NCBI RefSeq assembly: GCF_001053185.1
Contig: NZ_CSTD01000005.1
Location: 186,001-250,000, forward strand
Reading direction: 5' to 3'
From: Mycobacterium bohemicum DSM 44277
Lineage (GTDB): Bacteria; Actinomycetota; Actinomycetes; Mycobacteriales; Mycobacteriaceae
Length of the DNA: 64,000 nucleotides
The position numbers were made by a program, and so were the translations under genes. Shown piece by piece: positions 41,322 through 49,464 of this stretch. Numbering within the stretch: position 1 is the stretch's first letter; each line of letters starts with the position of its first letter. The notes beneath the pieces were generated by a model, which worked only from the letters and a program-made list of their open reading frames with translations, was not told the origin of the DNA and did no database searches.

Positions 41322-42967
41322 CAGCGGCGCTTCTGCGCCGGCCGCAGGGCCAGGACGCTGCCCTCGCCGTCGGCCGAGACATACAGGGTCCCGTCGGCCG
41401 CGGCGGCGATGCCGGCGAACGGGCCCTGCGGCCCGGAGAACGGCGGCATCCCCTTGAGCGGCTTGGGCACCACGCCCGGCGGCGGCCCGACGGGCAACCC
41501 GGAGGCGATGGTGCGCGGCGCCGTGTCGGCGAGGTCGACGGAGATCACTTCCCCGGCACCGGCGTCGACGACGTAGAGCACACCGTGATGCACGCAAATG
41601 CCTTGCGGGCGTTGTAGATCGGCAACCACGGTTTCGACGGTCGAGCCGTTGAGCCGTACCACCCGGCCGGCGGCGGACTCCGCGACGAGGCAGCTACCGT
41701 CCGCGTCGATCGCGACCCCGACGGGTTCACGCAGGCCGGTCGCGAGCGTCTCGGCGTGCCCGGACCGCAACGACAGCACCCGCCCCGTGCCCAGCTCGGC
41801 GACGACCACGCCGGCGGGACCGGGCGCGACGCCGTAAAGCTGGTCGAAACCATCGGCCAGGACTTCGGTTTCGCTGTCCGCCGGCCGGTAGCGGGCGACC
41901 TGGCCTCCGGAGGTCGTCACCACGAACTCCCCCGGGCCGTTCGGTGCAACGCCCCGCAGGAACCCGGGGTAGCCGGGGCTGAACAGCATGCCGACGGTCC
42001 GCAGCGAGCCGTCGGGCAACGCCACATAGAAATAGGTTCCGTCGGCGACGTAGAGCCGGCCGTCGTCGCCCACCGCCAGATCCAGCGGCCAGTTGAGCCC
42101 GCCGGGCAACACCGTTCGCGTGCCGCCGTCCGGTGCGATCTCGGTGATCTCGCCGGTGAAGTTGGACACCAGCAGCCGGTCGCCCACGAAGGTGCAGTTG
42201 TCCAGCCCGGGGCTTAGCTGTGCGAGCACCCGCCGCTCGCCGCTGCGGGGATCGATGCGCAGCACCTGACCGCTGGCGACCTGCGTGGACACGATGTGGC
42301 CCTCGGCGTCGAACTTGACCGAGTCGGGGACGCCGAGATCGGCTGCCACACACTGGGATTCGCTGCCCTCGGGATCGACGCGCCAGATCGCGTTGGCCCC
42401 CATCACCGGGAAATACAGCATTCCGTCGGGGCCGAACTCCATCGCGTTCGGTGAGGGAACGTGGTCGAGGATCACCCGCGGCGGGCCGCCGGCCGGGTCG
42501 ATTTCCAGCAGGCGCCCGCCCTCGCGGCATTCGCCGACGAACAACCGATTCCGGTGAAAGGTGATGCCGTTGGCCGACGGAACGTCGTCACGCAGCGTGC
42601 GGGTGCGCCCGGCGGGGTCGAGCACGCTCACCCGCCCGTCCATGACCTCGGTGGCGTAGAGATTGCCCCGCGCGTCGAATGCGACGTCGTCGGGCGCGAC
42701 GATGTCACCGCCCCGGGGGCTGATGGTGCTGAGCCGGCCGGTGAGCGGGTCCAGCGCGCTGATCTGGCTGCCGGTCACCTGCGCGATGTAGACGCGGCCG
42801 TCCGGTCCGGTGCGCAGACCGTTGGCGCCGAAGAGGCGGCTGGGGGCGGTCACCCGCTCGAGTCGCCAGCCCTCGGCGGCCTCCCCGGGTTGATTCGCGG
42901 AGCCGGCGCCGGAAATGACGGAGGGATACCGCGATGGCTGTGCCGCGATGGCCCTCGAACTGGACAC
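41321..42967 (-). CDS. Double beta-propeller SMP-30/NHL-type protein, possible lactonase
   Basis: A 548-residue protein built from about ten repeats of the SMP-30/NHL type (ANGLRTGPDGRVYIAQV, PDDVAFDARGNLYATEV, PNAMEFGPDGMLYFPV, PVGVAIDADGSCLVAE and others), enough for two propellers. SMP-30 members are calcium-dependent lactonases, so it could open the lactone made by the nearby BVMO; that is inference. I chose GTG 42967 because similarity begins soon after and AAAGGA precedes it; the frame is open further up through a promoter region. It leads the minus-strand unit and is divergent from the main operon. Confidence 0.78.
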   Translation of the reverse strand: MSSSRAIAAQPSRYPSVISGAGSANQPGEAAEGWRLERVTAPSRLFGANGLRTGPDGRVYIAQVTGSQISALDPLTGRLSTISPRGGDIVAPDDVAFDARGNLYATEVMDGRVSVLDPAGRTRTLRDDVPSANGITFHRNRLFVGECREGGRLLEIDPAGGPPRVILDHVPSPNAMEFGPDGMLYFPVMGANAIWRVDPEGSESQCVAADLGVPDSVKFDAEGHIVSTQVASGQVLRIDPRSGERRVLAQLSPGLDNCTFVGDRLLVSNFTGEITEIAPDGGTRTVLPGGLNWPLDLAVGDDGRLYVADGTYFYVALPDGSLRTVGMLFSPGYPGFLRGVAPNGPGEFVVTTSGGQVARYRPADSETEVLADGFDQLYGVAPGPAGVVVAELGTGRVLSLRSGHAETLATGLREPVGVAIDADGSCLVAESAAGRVVRLNGSTVETVVADLQRPQGICVHHGVLYVVDAGAGEVISVDLADTAPRTIASGLPVGPPPGVVPKPLKGMPPFSGPQGPFAGIAAAADGTLYVSADGEGSVLALRPAQKRR

Positions 42968-43121
42968 GTCTCGCCGAGATCCTTTCCCACCTGGACCGCC
43001 CGTTTCGCCGGACGCTATCAAACTCGGTCTAGTCCAGACAATAGCTGTCCCCGCTCGGGCCACGCCCTTGACAGGGACATCGCTCGATGGGAATAGTGTT
43101 CTCGCGGGCAAAGAATCACAT

Positions 43122-43138
43122 ATTCTGTCCGGACAATT
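43122..43138. promoter_or_regulatory. GntR-like operator in the divergent catabolic promoter
   Basis: ATTCTGTCCGGACAATT at 43122-43138 is a near-perfect palindrome with core TGTCCGGACA. A related AGTCCAGACAAT lies at 43031-43042 and CTGTCC at 43045-43050. The sites sit in the 235-bp gap between the propeller-GntR unit and the main operon. Confidence 0.6.
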
Positions 43139-43202
43139 GTGGAACATCCTGTTGCGGCGATCGGCGCGTGGGCCGGGTGCCAGCGGCAGGGGAAAGCAGG
43201 TC

Positions 43203-44057
43203 ATGGAGGATCTCGGGGATCTGCTGGGGCTCGATGGCCGCATCGTGGTGGTTTCCGGTGCCGGCGGGGGTGGCATCGGCACGACCGTCATGGCGATGGC
43301 CGCGCGCGCGGGAGCCACGGTGATCGCGGTGAGCCGCTCGAAGGAAAACCTCGACGAGCATGTCGTCCCGTTGGCGGAGCGGGGTTTGTCGGTGGTTCCG
43401 GTCGCGGCCGACGCGTCGACCGACGAGGGCATTGCGGCGGTGATCGACCAAACGCGCCGCGCCGATGGCTTTCTGTACGGCTTGGTCAATGTCGCCGGCG
43501 GCGCCGCGCCGTCGACGTGGATGCCGTCGACGCGGGTGACGCGGACCGACTGGCGCACGATCTTCGCCGACAACCTCGAGACGGCCTTCTTCATGAGCCG
43601 GGCCGTGGCGGCCGAACTCGTCGCGCAGCAGCGGCCGGGCTCGATCGTGTCGATCTCCTCGATCAGCGGCATGAACACCGCGCCCTTTCACATCGCCTAC
43701 GGCACGGCCAAGGCCGCGATCGCGGCGATGACCCGCACCATGGCGCTGGAACTGGCGCAGGCCGGAATTCGCGTCAACGCGGTGGCGCCGGGCATCACCG
43801 AGACGGCGGCGTCGCGCACGTACGTCGAAGCGGACCCCGACCGCGACCGGCGGGCGATCGCGATGGGCCGGCGCGGCCGGCCCGAGGAGCAGGCCGGGGC
43901 CATCTTGTTCCTGCTCTCGGAGTTGGCGAGCTACGTCACCGGCCAGACGCTGCTCGTCGACGGCGGCCTCGGCCTCAGATGGAGCCATCTGGACGCCGAC
44001 AACACCTCGCTTTTCCTGCACGACGAATCCTTCCGCGCGGCCATTAGGAGGATGTGA
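43203..44057 (+). CDS. Short-chain dehydrogenase, first gene of the catabolic operon
   Basis: A 284-residue SDR: SGAGGGGIGTTV as cofactor loop, NVAGGAAPS, catalytic YGTAK and GQTLLVDGGLGLRW. The stop overlaps the next start (TGATGA). The ATG at 43203 is close to an AAAGCAGG ribosome site; the frame is open upstream only as a shadow. As first gene of a run of ten plus-strand genes with tight junctions, it probably oxidises or reduces an early intermediate. Confidence 0.9.
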   Translation: MEDLGDLLGLDGRIVVVSGAGGGGIGTTVMAMAARAGATVIAVSRSKENLDEHVVPLAERGLSVVPVAADASTDEGIAAVIDQTRRADGFLYGLVNVAGGAAPSTWMPSTRVTRTDWRTIFADNLETAFFMSRAVAAELVAQQRPGSIVSISSISGMNTAPFHIAYGTAKAAIAAMTRTMALELAQAGIRVNAVAPGITETAASRTYVEADPDRDRRAIAMGRRGRPEEQAGAILFLLSELASYVTGQTLLVDGGLGLRWSHLDADNTSLFLHDESFRAAIRRM

Positions 44058-45442
44058 TGACCGACCTGGCCAAAGACGTGAATCGGGTTGCGGCCGAGGA
44101 ACTCTCGCAGCCGATGACGATCGGGGTCGAGGCGTACGTCAGCGAGGCGTATGCCCGCGCCGAGCGCGACAAGTTGTGGCGCAAGGTGTGGCAGCAGGTC
44201 GGCCGGGTCGAAGAGCTGCCGGAGGTGGGCAGTTACCTGACCTACGACATCCTCGACGACTCGATCATCGTGGTGCGCACCGGTCCGGGCGAGTCCGGTG
44301 CATTTCGGGCCCACCACAACGTCTGCATGCACCGCGGACGCCGGCTGGTCGATACACCGGAGGGGGCCAAGAACGCGCTCGGGCGCGCGCGCAAGTCGTT
44401 CGTGTGCGGATTCCACGGCTGGACCTACGGCCTGGACGGCGCGTGCACCCACATCCGCGAGCAGGACGACTGGAAGGGTGCGCTCACGTCAGACAACACG
44501 CACCTGCGCCCCGTGCGGGTCGACACCTGGGGCGGATGGTTGTGGATCAACATGGACCCCGACTGCGAACCGCTGGCCGATTACCTGTTCCCCGCCGCGA
44601 AGATCCTCGACCCGTTCGGGCTGGAGAACATGCGCTACAAGTGGCGCAAGTGGCTGTACTTCGACTGCAACTGGAAAGTCGCGCTGGAGGCGTTCAACGA
44701 GACCTACCACGTCTATACGACCCATCCGGAGTTCAACAAGTTCGGCGAATTCAAGGGCTGGGCCAAGGCGCAGGGCAAACACAGCAACATCGGCTATGAC
44801 GCCCCGGACGACATGGCGGCGACCAAGTCCAAGATCCGCCTCGGAACCGGCGCCGACCCGCGCGTGTCGACTGCCCAGATGCAGATCTACACGATGGAGG
44901 AGACCAACACCTCCACGACCGAGACGCTGGTGAACGCCGCCAAGCGGCTGGTCGACGAACTGCCCGAGGGCACACCGCCCGACAAGGTCCTCGAGCACTG
45001 GCTGGCGTCCGCGCGCCGCGACGACGAGGCGCGCGGCGTGATCTGGCCGACGATTCCCCCCGACATCCTCGGCCAGGCGGGCACCGCCTGGCAGATCTTC
45101 CCGAACTTCCAGATCGGTCAGGGCCTGACGGTTGCGCTGTGCTACGGCGCGCGACCGGACCCCGGCTACAACCCCGACAGGTGCATCTTCGAGGTGTCGG
45201 TGTTCGAGCTATACCCGAAAGGCGAAGAACCGCAGACGGAATGGGAGCACACCCCGGCAGGCGACCCCCGGTGGCGGTCGGTGCTGCCCCAGGACTTCTC
45301 CAACATGGCCGCCGTGCAGCAGGGCATGAAATCGCTGGGATTCCCGGGCACCAAGCCCAACCCGTACCGCGAACGCAGCACCGTGAATTTGCACTACCAG
45401 CTGTCGAAGTACATGGGCGCCGGTGAACCCCGAGAGCTCTAA
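44057..45442 (+). CDS. Rieske non-haem iron oxygenase, large subunit
   Basis: A 461-residue aromatic-ring-hydroxylating-type oxygenase. The Rieske [2Fe-2S] ligands are Cys90-x-His92 and Cys117-x-x-His120. The mononuclear iron site is seen in NETYHVYTTHPEFN (His218, His223) with a later acidic ligand expected. It would insert oxygen into an unactivated ring or side chain. No ferredoxin or reductase gene lies nearby, so electrons must come from elsewhere. AGGAGG precedes the ATG, which overlaps the SDR stop. A BVMO follows after 15 bp. Confidence 0.92.
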   Translation: MTDLAKDVNRVAAEELSQPMTIGVEAYVSEAYARAERDKLWRKVWQQVGRVEELPEVGSYLTYDILDDSIIVVRTGPGESGAFRAHHNVCMHRGRRLVDTPEGAKNALGRARKSFVCGFHGWTYGLDGACTHIREQDDWKGALTSDNTHLRPVRVDTWGGWLWINMDPDCEPLADYLFPAAKILDPFGLENMRYKWRKWLYFDCNWKVALEAFNETYHVYTTHPEFNKFGEFKGWAKAQGKHSNIGYDAPDDMAATKSKIRLGTGADPRVSTAQMQIYTMEETNTSTTETLVNAAKRLVDELPEGTPPDKVLEHWLASARRDDEARGVIWPTIPPDILGQAGTAWQIFPNFQIGQGLTVALCYGARPDPGYNPDRCIFEVSVFELYPKGEEPQTEWEHTPAGDPRWRSVLPQDFSNMAAVQQGMKSLGFPGTKPNPYRERSTVNLHYQLSKYMGAGEPREL

Positions 45443-45457
45443 GGAGAACGCACCCAC

Positions 45458-47305
45458 ATGACATTGTTCGACTCCTGCGGGCCCACCGATACACCCGACG
45501 ACATCGATCTCGTTGCGCTGCGGCAGAAGTACCGCCATGAGCGCGACAAGCGGCTGCGCCCGGAAGGCTCCAAGCAATACCTCGAGCTCGACGGCGACTT
45601 TGCGGAATTCTACGAGGTGGATCCGTACACCCCGGTGCCGATGCGGGATCCGATCGCCGAGGACGTCGAGGTCGCGGTGCTCGGTGGCGGCATCGCGGGA
45701 CTGCTGGCCGGCGCGTACCTGAAGAAGGCCGGCGTCGAGGACGTGCGCGTCATCGAGATGGGCGGGGACTTCGGGGGCGTGTGGTACTGGAATCGCTTCC
45801 CCGGGATCCAATGCGACAACGACGCGTACTGCTACATCCCGCTGCTGGAAGAGCTCGACTACGTACCGACCAAGAAGTACGCCGACGGTGCCGAGATACT
45901 TGCGCACTGCCGCAACATCGGCAAGCACTTCGGGCTGTACGACGGGGCGATCTTCTCCACCCAGGTGTCCGACATGCGCTGGGACGACTCCATCAAACGC
46001 TGGCGGCTCGGCACCAACCGCGGTGACGACATCCGCGCGCGCTTCGTCGTCATGACGCAGGGGTCGTTCAATCGCCCGAAACTGCCGGGCATTCCGGGAA
46101 TCAAGGATTTCAAAGGACACCAGTTCCACTCCGCGCGCTGGGATTACGAGTACACCGGCGGGGACTCCAAGGGCGGGCTGCACAAACTGCACGACAAGCG
46201 CGTCGCCCTCGTCGGCACGGGAGCGACCGGCGTGCAACTGGTTCCGCACCTGGGCCGAGACGCCGAGCACCTCTACGTGTTTCAGCGCACGCCTTCATCG
46301 GTGGACGTGCGGGGCAACAAGCCCACGGACCCGAAGTGGGCGGCCTCCCTGCGGCCGGGCTGGCAGGAGGAACGCAAGCGCAACTTCCACCGGTGGTCGC
46401 CGCTGGGCGGGGGGGTGGTGTTCGACCAGGCCGACATGGTCTGCGACTTCTGGACCGAACTCGGCCGGAACTTGACCGCACGGATCGCGGCGATGGAGGA
46501 TCCCGCCTCCCTGTCGATCGAACAGATCGCCGCGATGCACGAAGAAGAGGACTACAAGGTCATGGAGCGGCTCCGCCGCCACGTCGAGACCGTCGTGGAC
46601 GACCCGGACACCGCCGAGGCTCTCAAGCCCTATTACCGGTTCATGTGCAAGCGACCGTGCAGCAACGACGAATACCTGACGACCTACAACCGGCCAAACG
46701 TGACGCTGGTCGACGTGTCGGAATGCAAGGGCGTCGAACGGGCGACGGAGACGGGCCTGGTGGCCAACGGCGTCGAGTACGACGTCGACTGCATCATTTG
46801 GGCGAGCGGTTTCGAGATCACGACCGAGATCAGCCGACGCTATGCCATCGACGTCATCGAGGGCCGCGGCGGGCTGTCGCTGTTCGACCACTGGCGCGAC
46901 GGCTACAAGTCGCTGCACGGCATCACCAGTGTCGGCTTCCCGAACCAGTTCTTCACCGGCTTCATCCAGGGCGGCGTGTCGGGGAACACCACCGCGATGT
47001 TCGAGCAGCAGGCCGAACACATCGCCTACATCATCGCCGAGGCGACAGCCCGCGGCGCGACGACGGTCGAGCCGAGCCAGAAAGCGCAGGACGACTGGGT
47101 CGCGACGATCCGCGAAGTCTCGATCGACACAACGGAATTCGCAGTCTCGTGCACCCCCGGCTATTACAACAACGAGGGCGGCGGTGGCGGCGAGGGCATC
47201 CGCTCGGCTATCGGCGACTACTACGCGCCCGGCTTCTACGAGTTCGGCGACCTGATCAGGCAGTGGCGCGACAAGGGCGACCTGGAAGGTCTGGTCCTGG
47301 GCTAG
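45458..47305 (+). CDS. Baeyer-Villiger monooxygenase of the catabolic operon
   Basis: A 615-residue type I BVMO. An N-terminal extension (ALRQKYRHERDKRLRPEG) precedes the FAD motif GGGIAG, then GGDFGGVWYWNRFPGIQCD, the fingerprint FKGHQFHSARW (Ser for Thr) and the NADPH motif VGTGATGVQ. It is the close paralogue of the enzyme at 14201. It should convert a cyclic or linear ketone to an ester or lactone with NADPH and O2. It follows the Rieske gene by 15 bp and its stop shares one base with the next start. Confidence 0.93.
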   Translation: MTLFDSCGPTDTPDDIDLVALRQKYRHERDKRLRPEGSKQYLELDGDFAEFYEVDPYTPVPMRDPIAEDVEVAVLGGGIAGLLAGAYLKKAGVEDVRVIEMGGDFGGVWYWNRFPGIQCDNDAYCYIPLLEELDYVPTKKYADGAEILAHCRNIGKHFGLYDGAIFSTQVSDMRWDDSIKRWRLGTNRGDDIRARFVVMTQGSFNRPKLPGIPGIKDFKGHQFHSARWDYEYTGGDSKGGLHKLHDKRVALVGTGATGVQLVPHLGRDAEHLYVFQRTPSSVDVRGNKPTDPKWAASLRPGWQEERKRNFHRWSPLGGGVVFDQADMVCDFWTELGRNLTARIAAMEDPASLSIEQIAAMHEEEDYKVMERLRRHVETVVDDPDTAEALKPYYRFMCKRPCSNDEYLTTYNRPNVTLVDVSECKGVERATETGLVANGVEYDVDCIIWASGFEITTEISRRYAIDVIEGRGGLSLFDHWRDGYKSLHGITSVGFPNQFFTGFIQGGVSGNTTAMFEQQAEHIAYIIAEATARGATTVEPSQKAQDDWVATIREVSIDTTEFAVSCTPGYYNNEGGGGGEGIRSAIGDYYAPGFYEFGDLIRQWRDKGDLEGLVLG

Positions 47306-48249
47306 TGACAGACACGTCCAGCCTCAGATTCGACGACCGCGTCGCCGTGGTAACCGGTGCCGGACGTGGGCTGGGCCGCGCGTACGCGCAGCTGCTTGCC
47401 GCGCGCGGAGCCAAGGTCGTCGTCAACGACCCCGGTGGCAGCCTGGCGGGCGAGGGCGCCGACGCGGTTCCGGCACAGCAGGTGGTCGACGAAATCACCG
47501 CGGCGGGCGGAGAAGCGGCCGCGTCTACCGCGTCCGTCGCGACCCCCGAGGGCGGCGCGGCGATCATCGGCACCGCGCTCGACCGCTACGGCCGCATCGA
47601 CATCCTGATCCACAACGCCGGCAACGTCCGTTCGTGCTCACTGAAGGAGATGAGCCATGAGGACTTCGACGCGGTGCTCGACGTGCACCTGCGCGGCGCC
47701 TTCAACGTGGTGCGGCCCGCCTTCCCGGTCATGTGCGGGGCCGGTTACGGACGCATCGTGCTCACCTCCTCGATCGGCGGCCTGTACGGAAATCACGGCG
47801 TGGCCAACTATGCCGCGGCCAAGGCCGGTGTCGTGGGCCTGTCCAATGTCGCGGCACTCGAAGGCGCCGCCGACGGCGTGACGTGCAACGTGATCGTGCC
47901 GGCCGCGGTGACGCGGATGGCGGCGGGCATCGACACCTCGTCCTACCCGCCGATGGGTTCCGACCTCGTTGCCCCCGTCGTCGGCTGGCTCGCGCACGAA
48001 TCCTGTTCGGTGACAGGGGAGATGTTCATCGCGCTCGCGGGCCGGGTGGCGCGGGCGGTCGTCGCGGAAAGCCCCGGCGTCTATCGGCCGTCGTGGACCG
48101 TCGAGGACGTCGCCGAGCATCAGGCCGTGATCCGCAACGCCGAGTCGCCGCTCATCTTCCCCGCGGTGCCCGACGGTCACGACCAGCACATCCGGTTCAG
48201 CTTCGGCCTGGCGCAGCACGCGAACGGTCATGGGGCGCTGCATGGTTAG
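47305..48249 (+). CDS. SDR of the MFE-2/hydroxyacyl-CoA dehydrogenase type
   Basis: A 314-residue SDR with TGAGRGLGRAYAQLLAARGAKVVVND, the hallmark of the hydroxyacyl-CoA dehydrogenase part of multifunctional enzyme 2, then HNAGNVRS, SSIGGLYGNHG and catalytic YAAAK. A C-terminal extension of about 60 residues follows. It probably oxidises a 3-hydroxyacyl-CoA or a hydroxyl of the substrate. GTG 47305 shares its G with the BVMO stop; the end overlaps the CoA-transferase start by 8 bp. Confidence 0.88.
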   Translation: MTDTSSLRFDDRVAVVTGAGRGLGRAYAQLLAARGAKVVVNDPGGSLAGEGADAVPAQQVVDEITAAGGEAAASTASVATPEGGAAIIGTALDRYGRIDILIHNAGNVRSCSLKEMSHEDFDAVLDVHLRGAFNVVRPAFPVMCGAGYGRIVLTSSIGGLYGNHGVANYAAAKAGVVGLSNVAALEGAADGVTCNVIVPAAVTRMAAGIDTSSYPPMGSDLVAPVVGWLAHESCSVTGEMFIALAGRVARAVVAESPGVYRPSWTVEDVAEHQAVIRNAESPLIFPAVPDGHDQHIRFSFGLAQHANGHGALHG

Positions 48250-49462
48250 GCCGACGGGGACCGGACCCCTGGCCGGTGTGCGGGTCATCGACCTCACCGC
48301 GATGGTGATGGGACCCTACTGCACCCAGATCATGGCCGACATGGGCGCCGACGTGATCAAAGTGGAACCGCCGGCGGGCGACGACACCCGTTTCATCTCG
48401 GTGGGCCCGGCACCGGGGATGAGCGGCGTGTTCGTCAACGTCAACCGCGGCAAGCGCAGCGTCGTGCTGGACCTGCGCAGCGATGCCGGAACACGCACGC
48501 TGCGCGCGCTCGTCGAGACCGCAGACGTGTTCATCCATTCCATGCGGGCCAAGGCGATAGCCAGGCTGGGCTTCGGCTACGACGACGTCGCCGCGATCAA
48601 CCCCGCGATCGTGTACGCCAATTGCTATGGGTACGGCCGGCGCGGGCCCGACCGCGACCGGCCCGCCTACGACGACACGATCCAGGCGGAAAGCGGGCTG
48701 CCCGCGGTTCAGGAGCAACTGACCGGCGAGGCCGACTACGTCGGGACCATCATGGCCGACAAGATCGCGGGGCTGACGGCGCTCTATGCGACGACCATGG
48801 CGTTGTTCCACCGCGAGCGCACCGGCGAGGGGCAGGAGGTCGAGGTCGCCATGTTCGAGACCATGGCCTCGTTCATGCTCGTCGAGCACGCCAACGGCGC
48901 GATGTTCGACCCCCCACTGGGGCCGGCGGTGTATCCGCGGACCGTCGCGCCCAACCGCCGCCCCTACCGCACGAGCGACGGCCACATCGCCGCGTTGATC
49001 TACAACGACAAGCACTGGAACGCTTTCATGGACGCCGTGCGGCCCGCGTGGGCCAGCGAGCGCTATTCCACGCTGGAACACCGTGCACGCCAGATCGACA
49101 CGATCTACGGGCTGGTGGCCGAGACGATGAAGGAGCGCCCGACCGAGGAGTGGCTGGCGTTGTTCGCCGAGCTGGAAATCCCGGCCGCGCGATTGAACAC
49201 ACCCGGCGACCTCTTCGACAACCCGCATCTCAACGCGGTGGGCATGTTCGAGACCGTCGACACCCCCAACGGGCCGGTGCGCTTCCCCGGCGTGCCCGCC
49301 TGGTTCTCCCGGACGCCGGGCCGCGTCGCCGGGCCGGCGCCGGAACTGGGCGCCCACACCGAGGAAGTGCTCACCGAAATCGCCGCGAGCAGTCGCAGAA
49401 TCGCACGAAACGCCCTGCCGGAGTGCGACTCTGTGCCTGCTCGCCAGGAAAAGGAGTTTTGA
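48242..49462 (+). CDS. Class III CoA transferase (CaiB/BaiF family)
   Basis: A 406-residue CoA transferase: VRVIDLTAMVMGPYCTQIMADMGADVIKVEPP, VNRGKRSVVLDLRSD and the catalytic Asp region PAYDDTIQAESGL. Family III enzymes move CoA between carboxylic acids through an aspartyl-CoA thioester. It immediately precedes a ThDP lyase gene, an order that recalls the formyl-CoA transferase/oxalyl-CoA decarboxylase pair. I use ATG 48242; ATG 48230 is possible and lies deeper in the previous gene. Confidence 0.9.
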   Translation: MVRPTGTGPLAGVRVIDLTAMVMGPYCTQIMADMGADVIKVEPPAGDDTRFISVGPAPGMSGVFVNVNRGKRSVVLDLRSDAGTRTLRALVETADVFIHSMRAKAIARLGFGYDDVAAINPAIVYANCYGYGRRGPDRDRPAYDDTIQAESGLPAVQEQLTGEADYVGTIMADKIAGLTALYATTMALFHRERTGEGQEVEVAMFETMASFMLVEHANGAMFDPPLGPAVYPRTVAPNRRPYRTSDGHIAALIYNDKHWNAFMDAVRPAWASERYSTLEHRARQIDTIYGLVAETMKERPTEEWLALFAELEIPAARLNTPGDLFDNPHLNAVGMFETVDTPNGPVRFPGVPAWFSRTPGRVAGPAPELGAHTEEVLTEIAASSRRIARNALPECDSVPARQEKEF

Positions 49463-49464
49463 TC

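Noticed and set aside
42968..43678. N-terminal extension of the propeller protein up to 43678
   Set aside because: The extension is antisense to the SDR gene and the divergent promoter; repeats begin only after about 42890.
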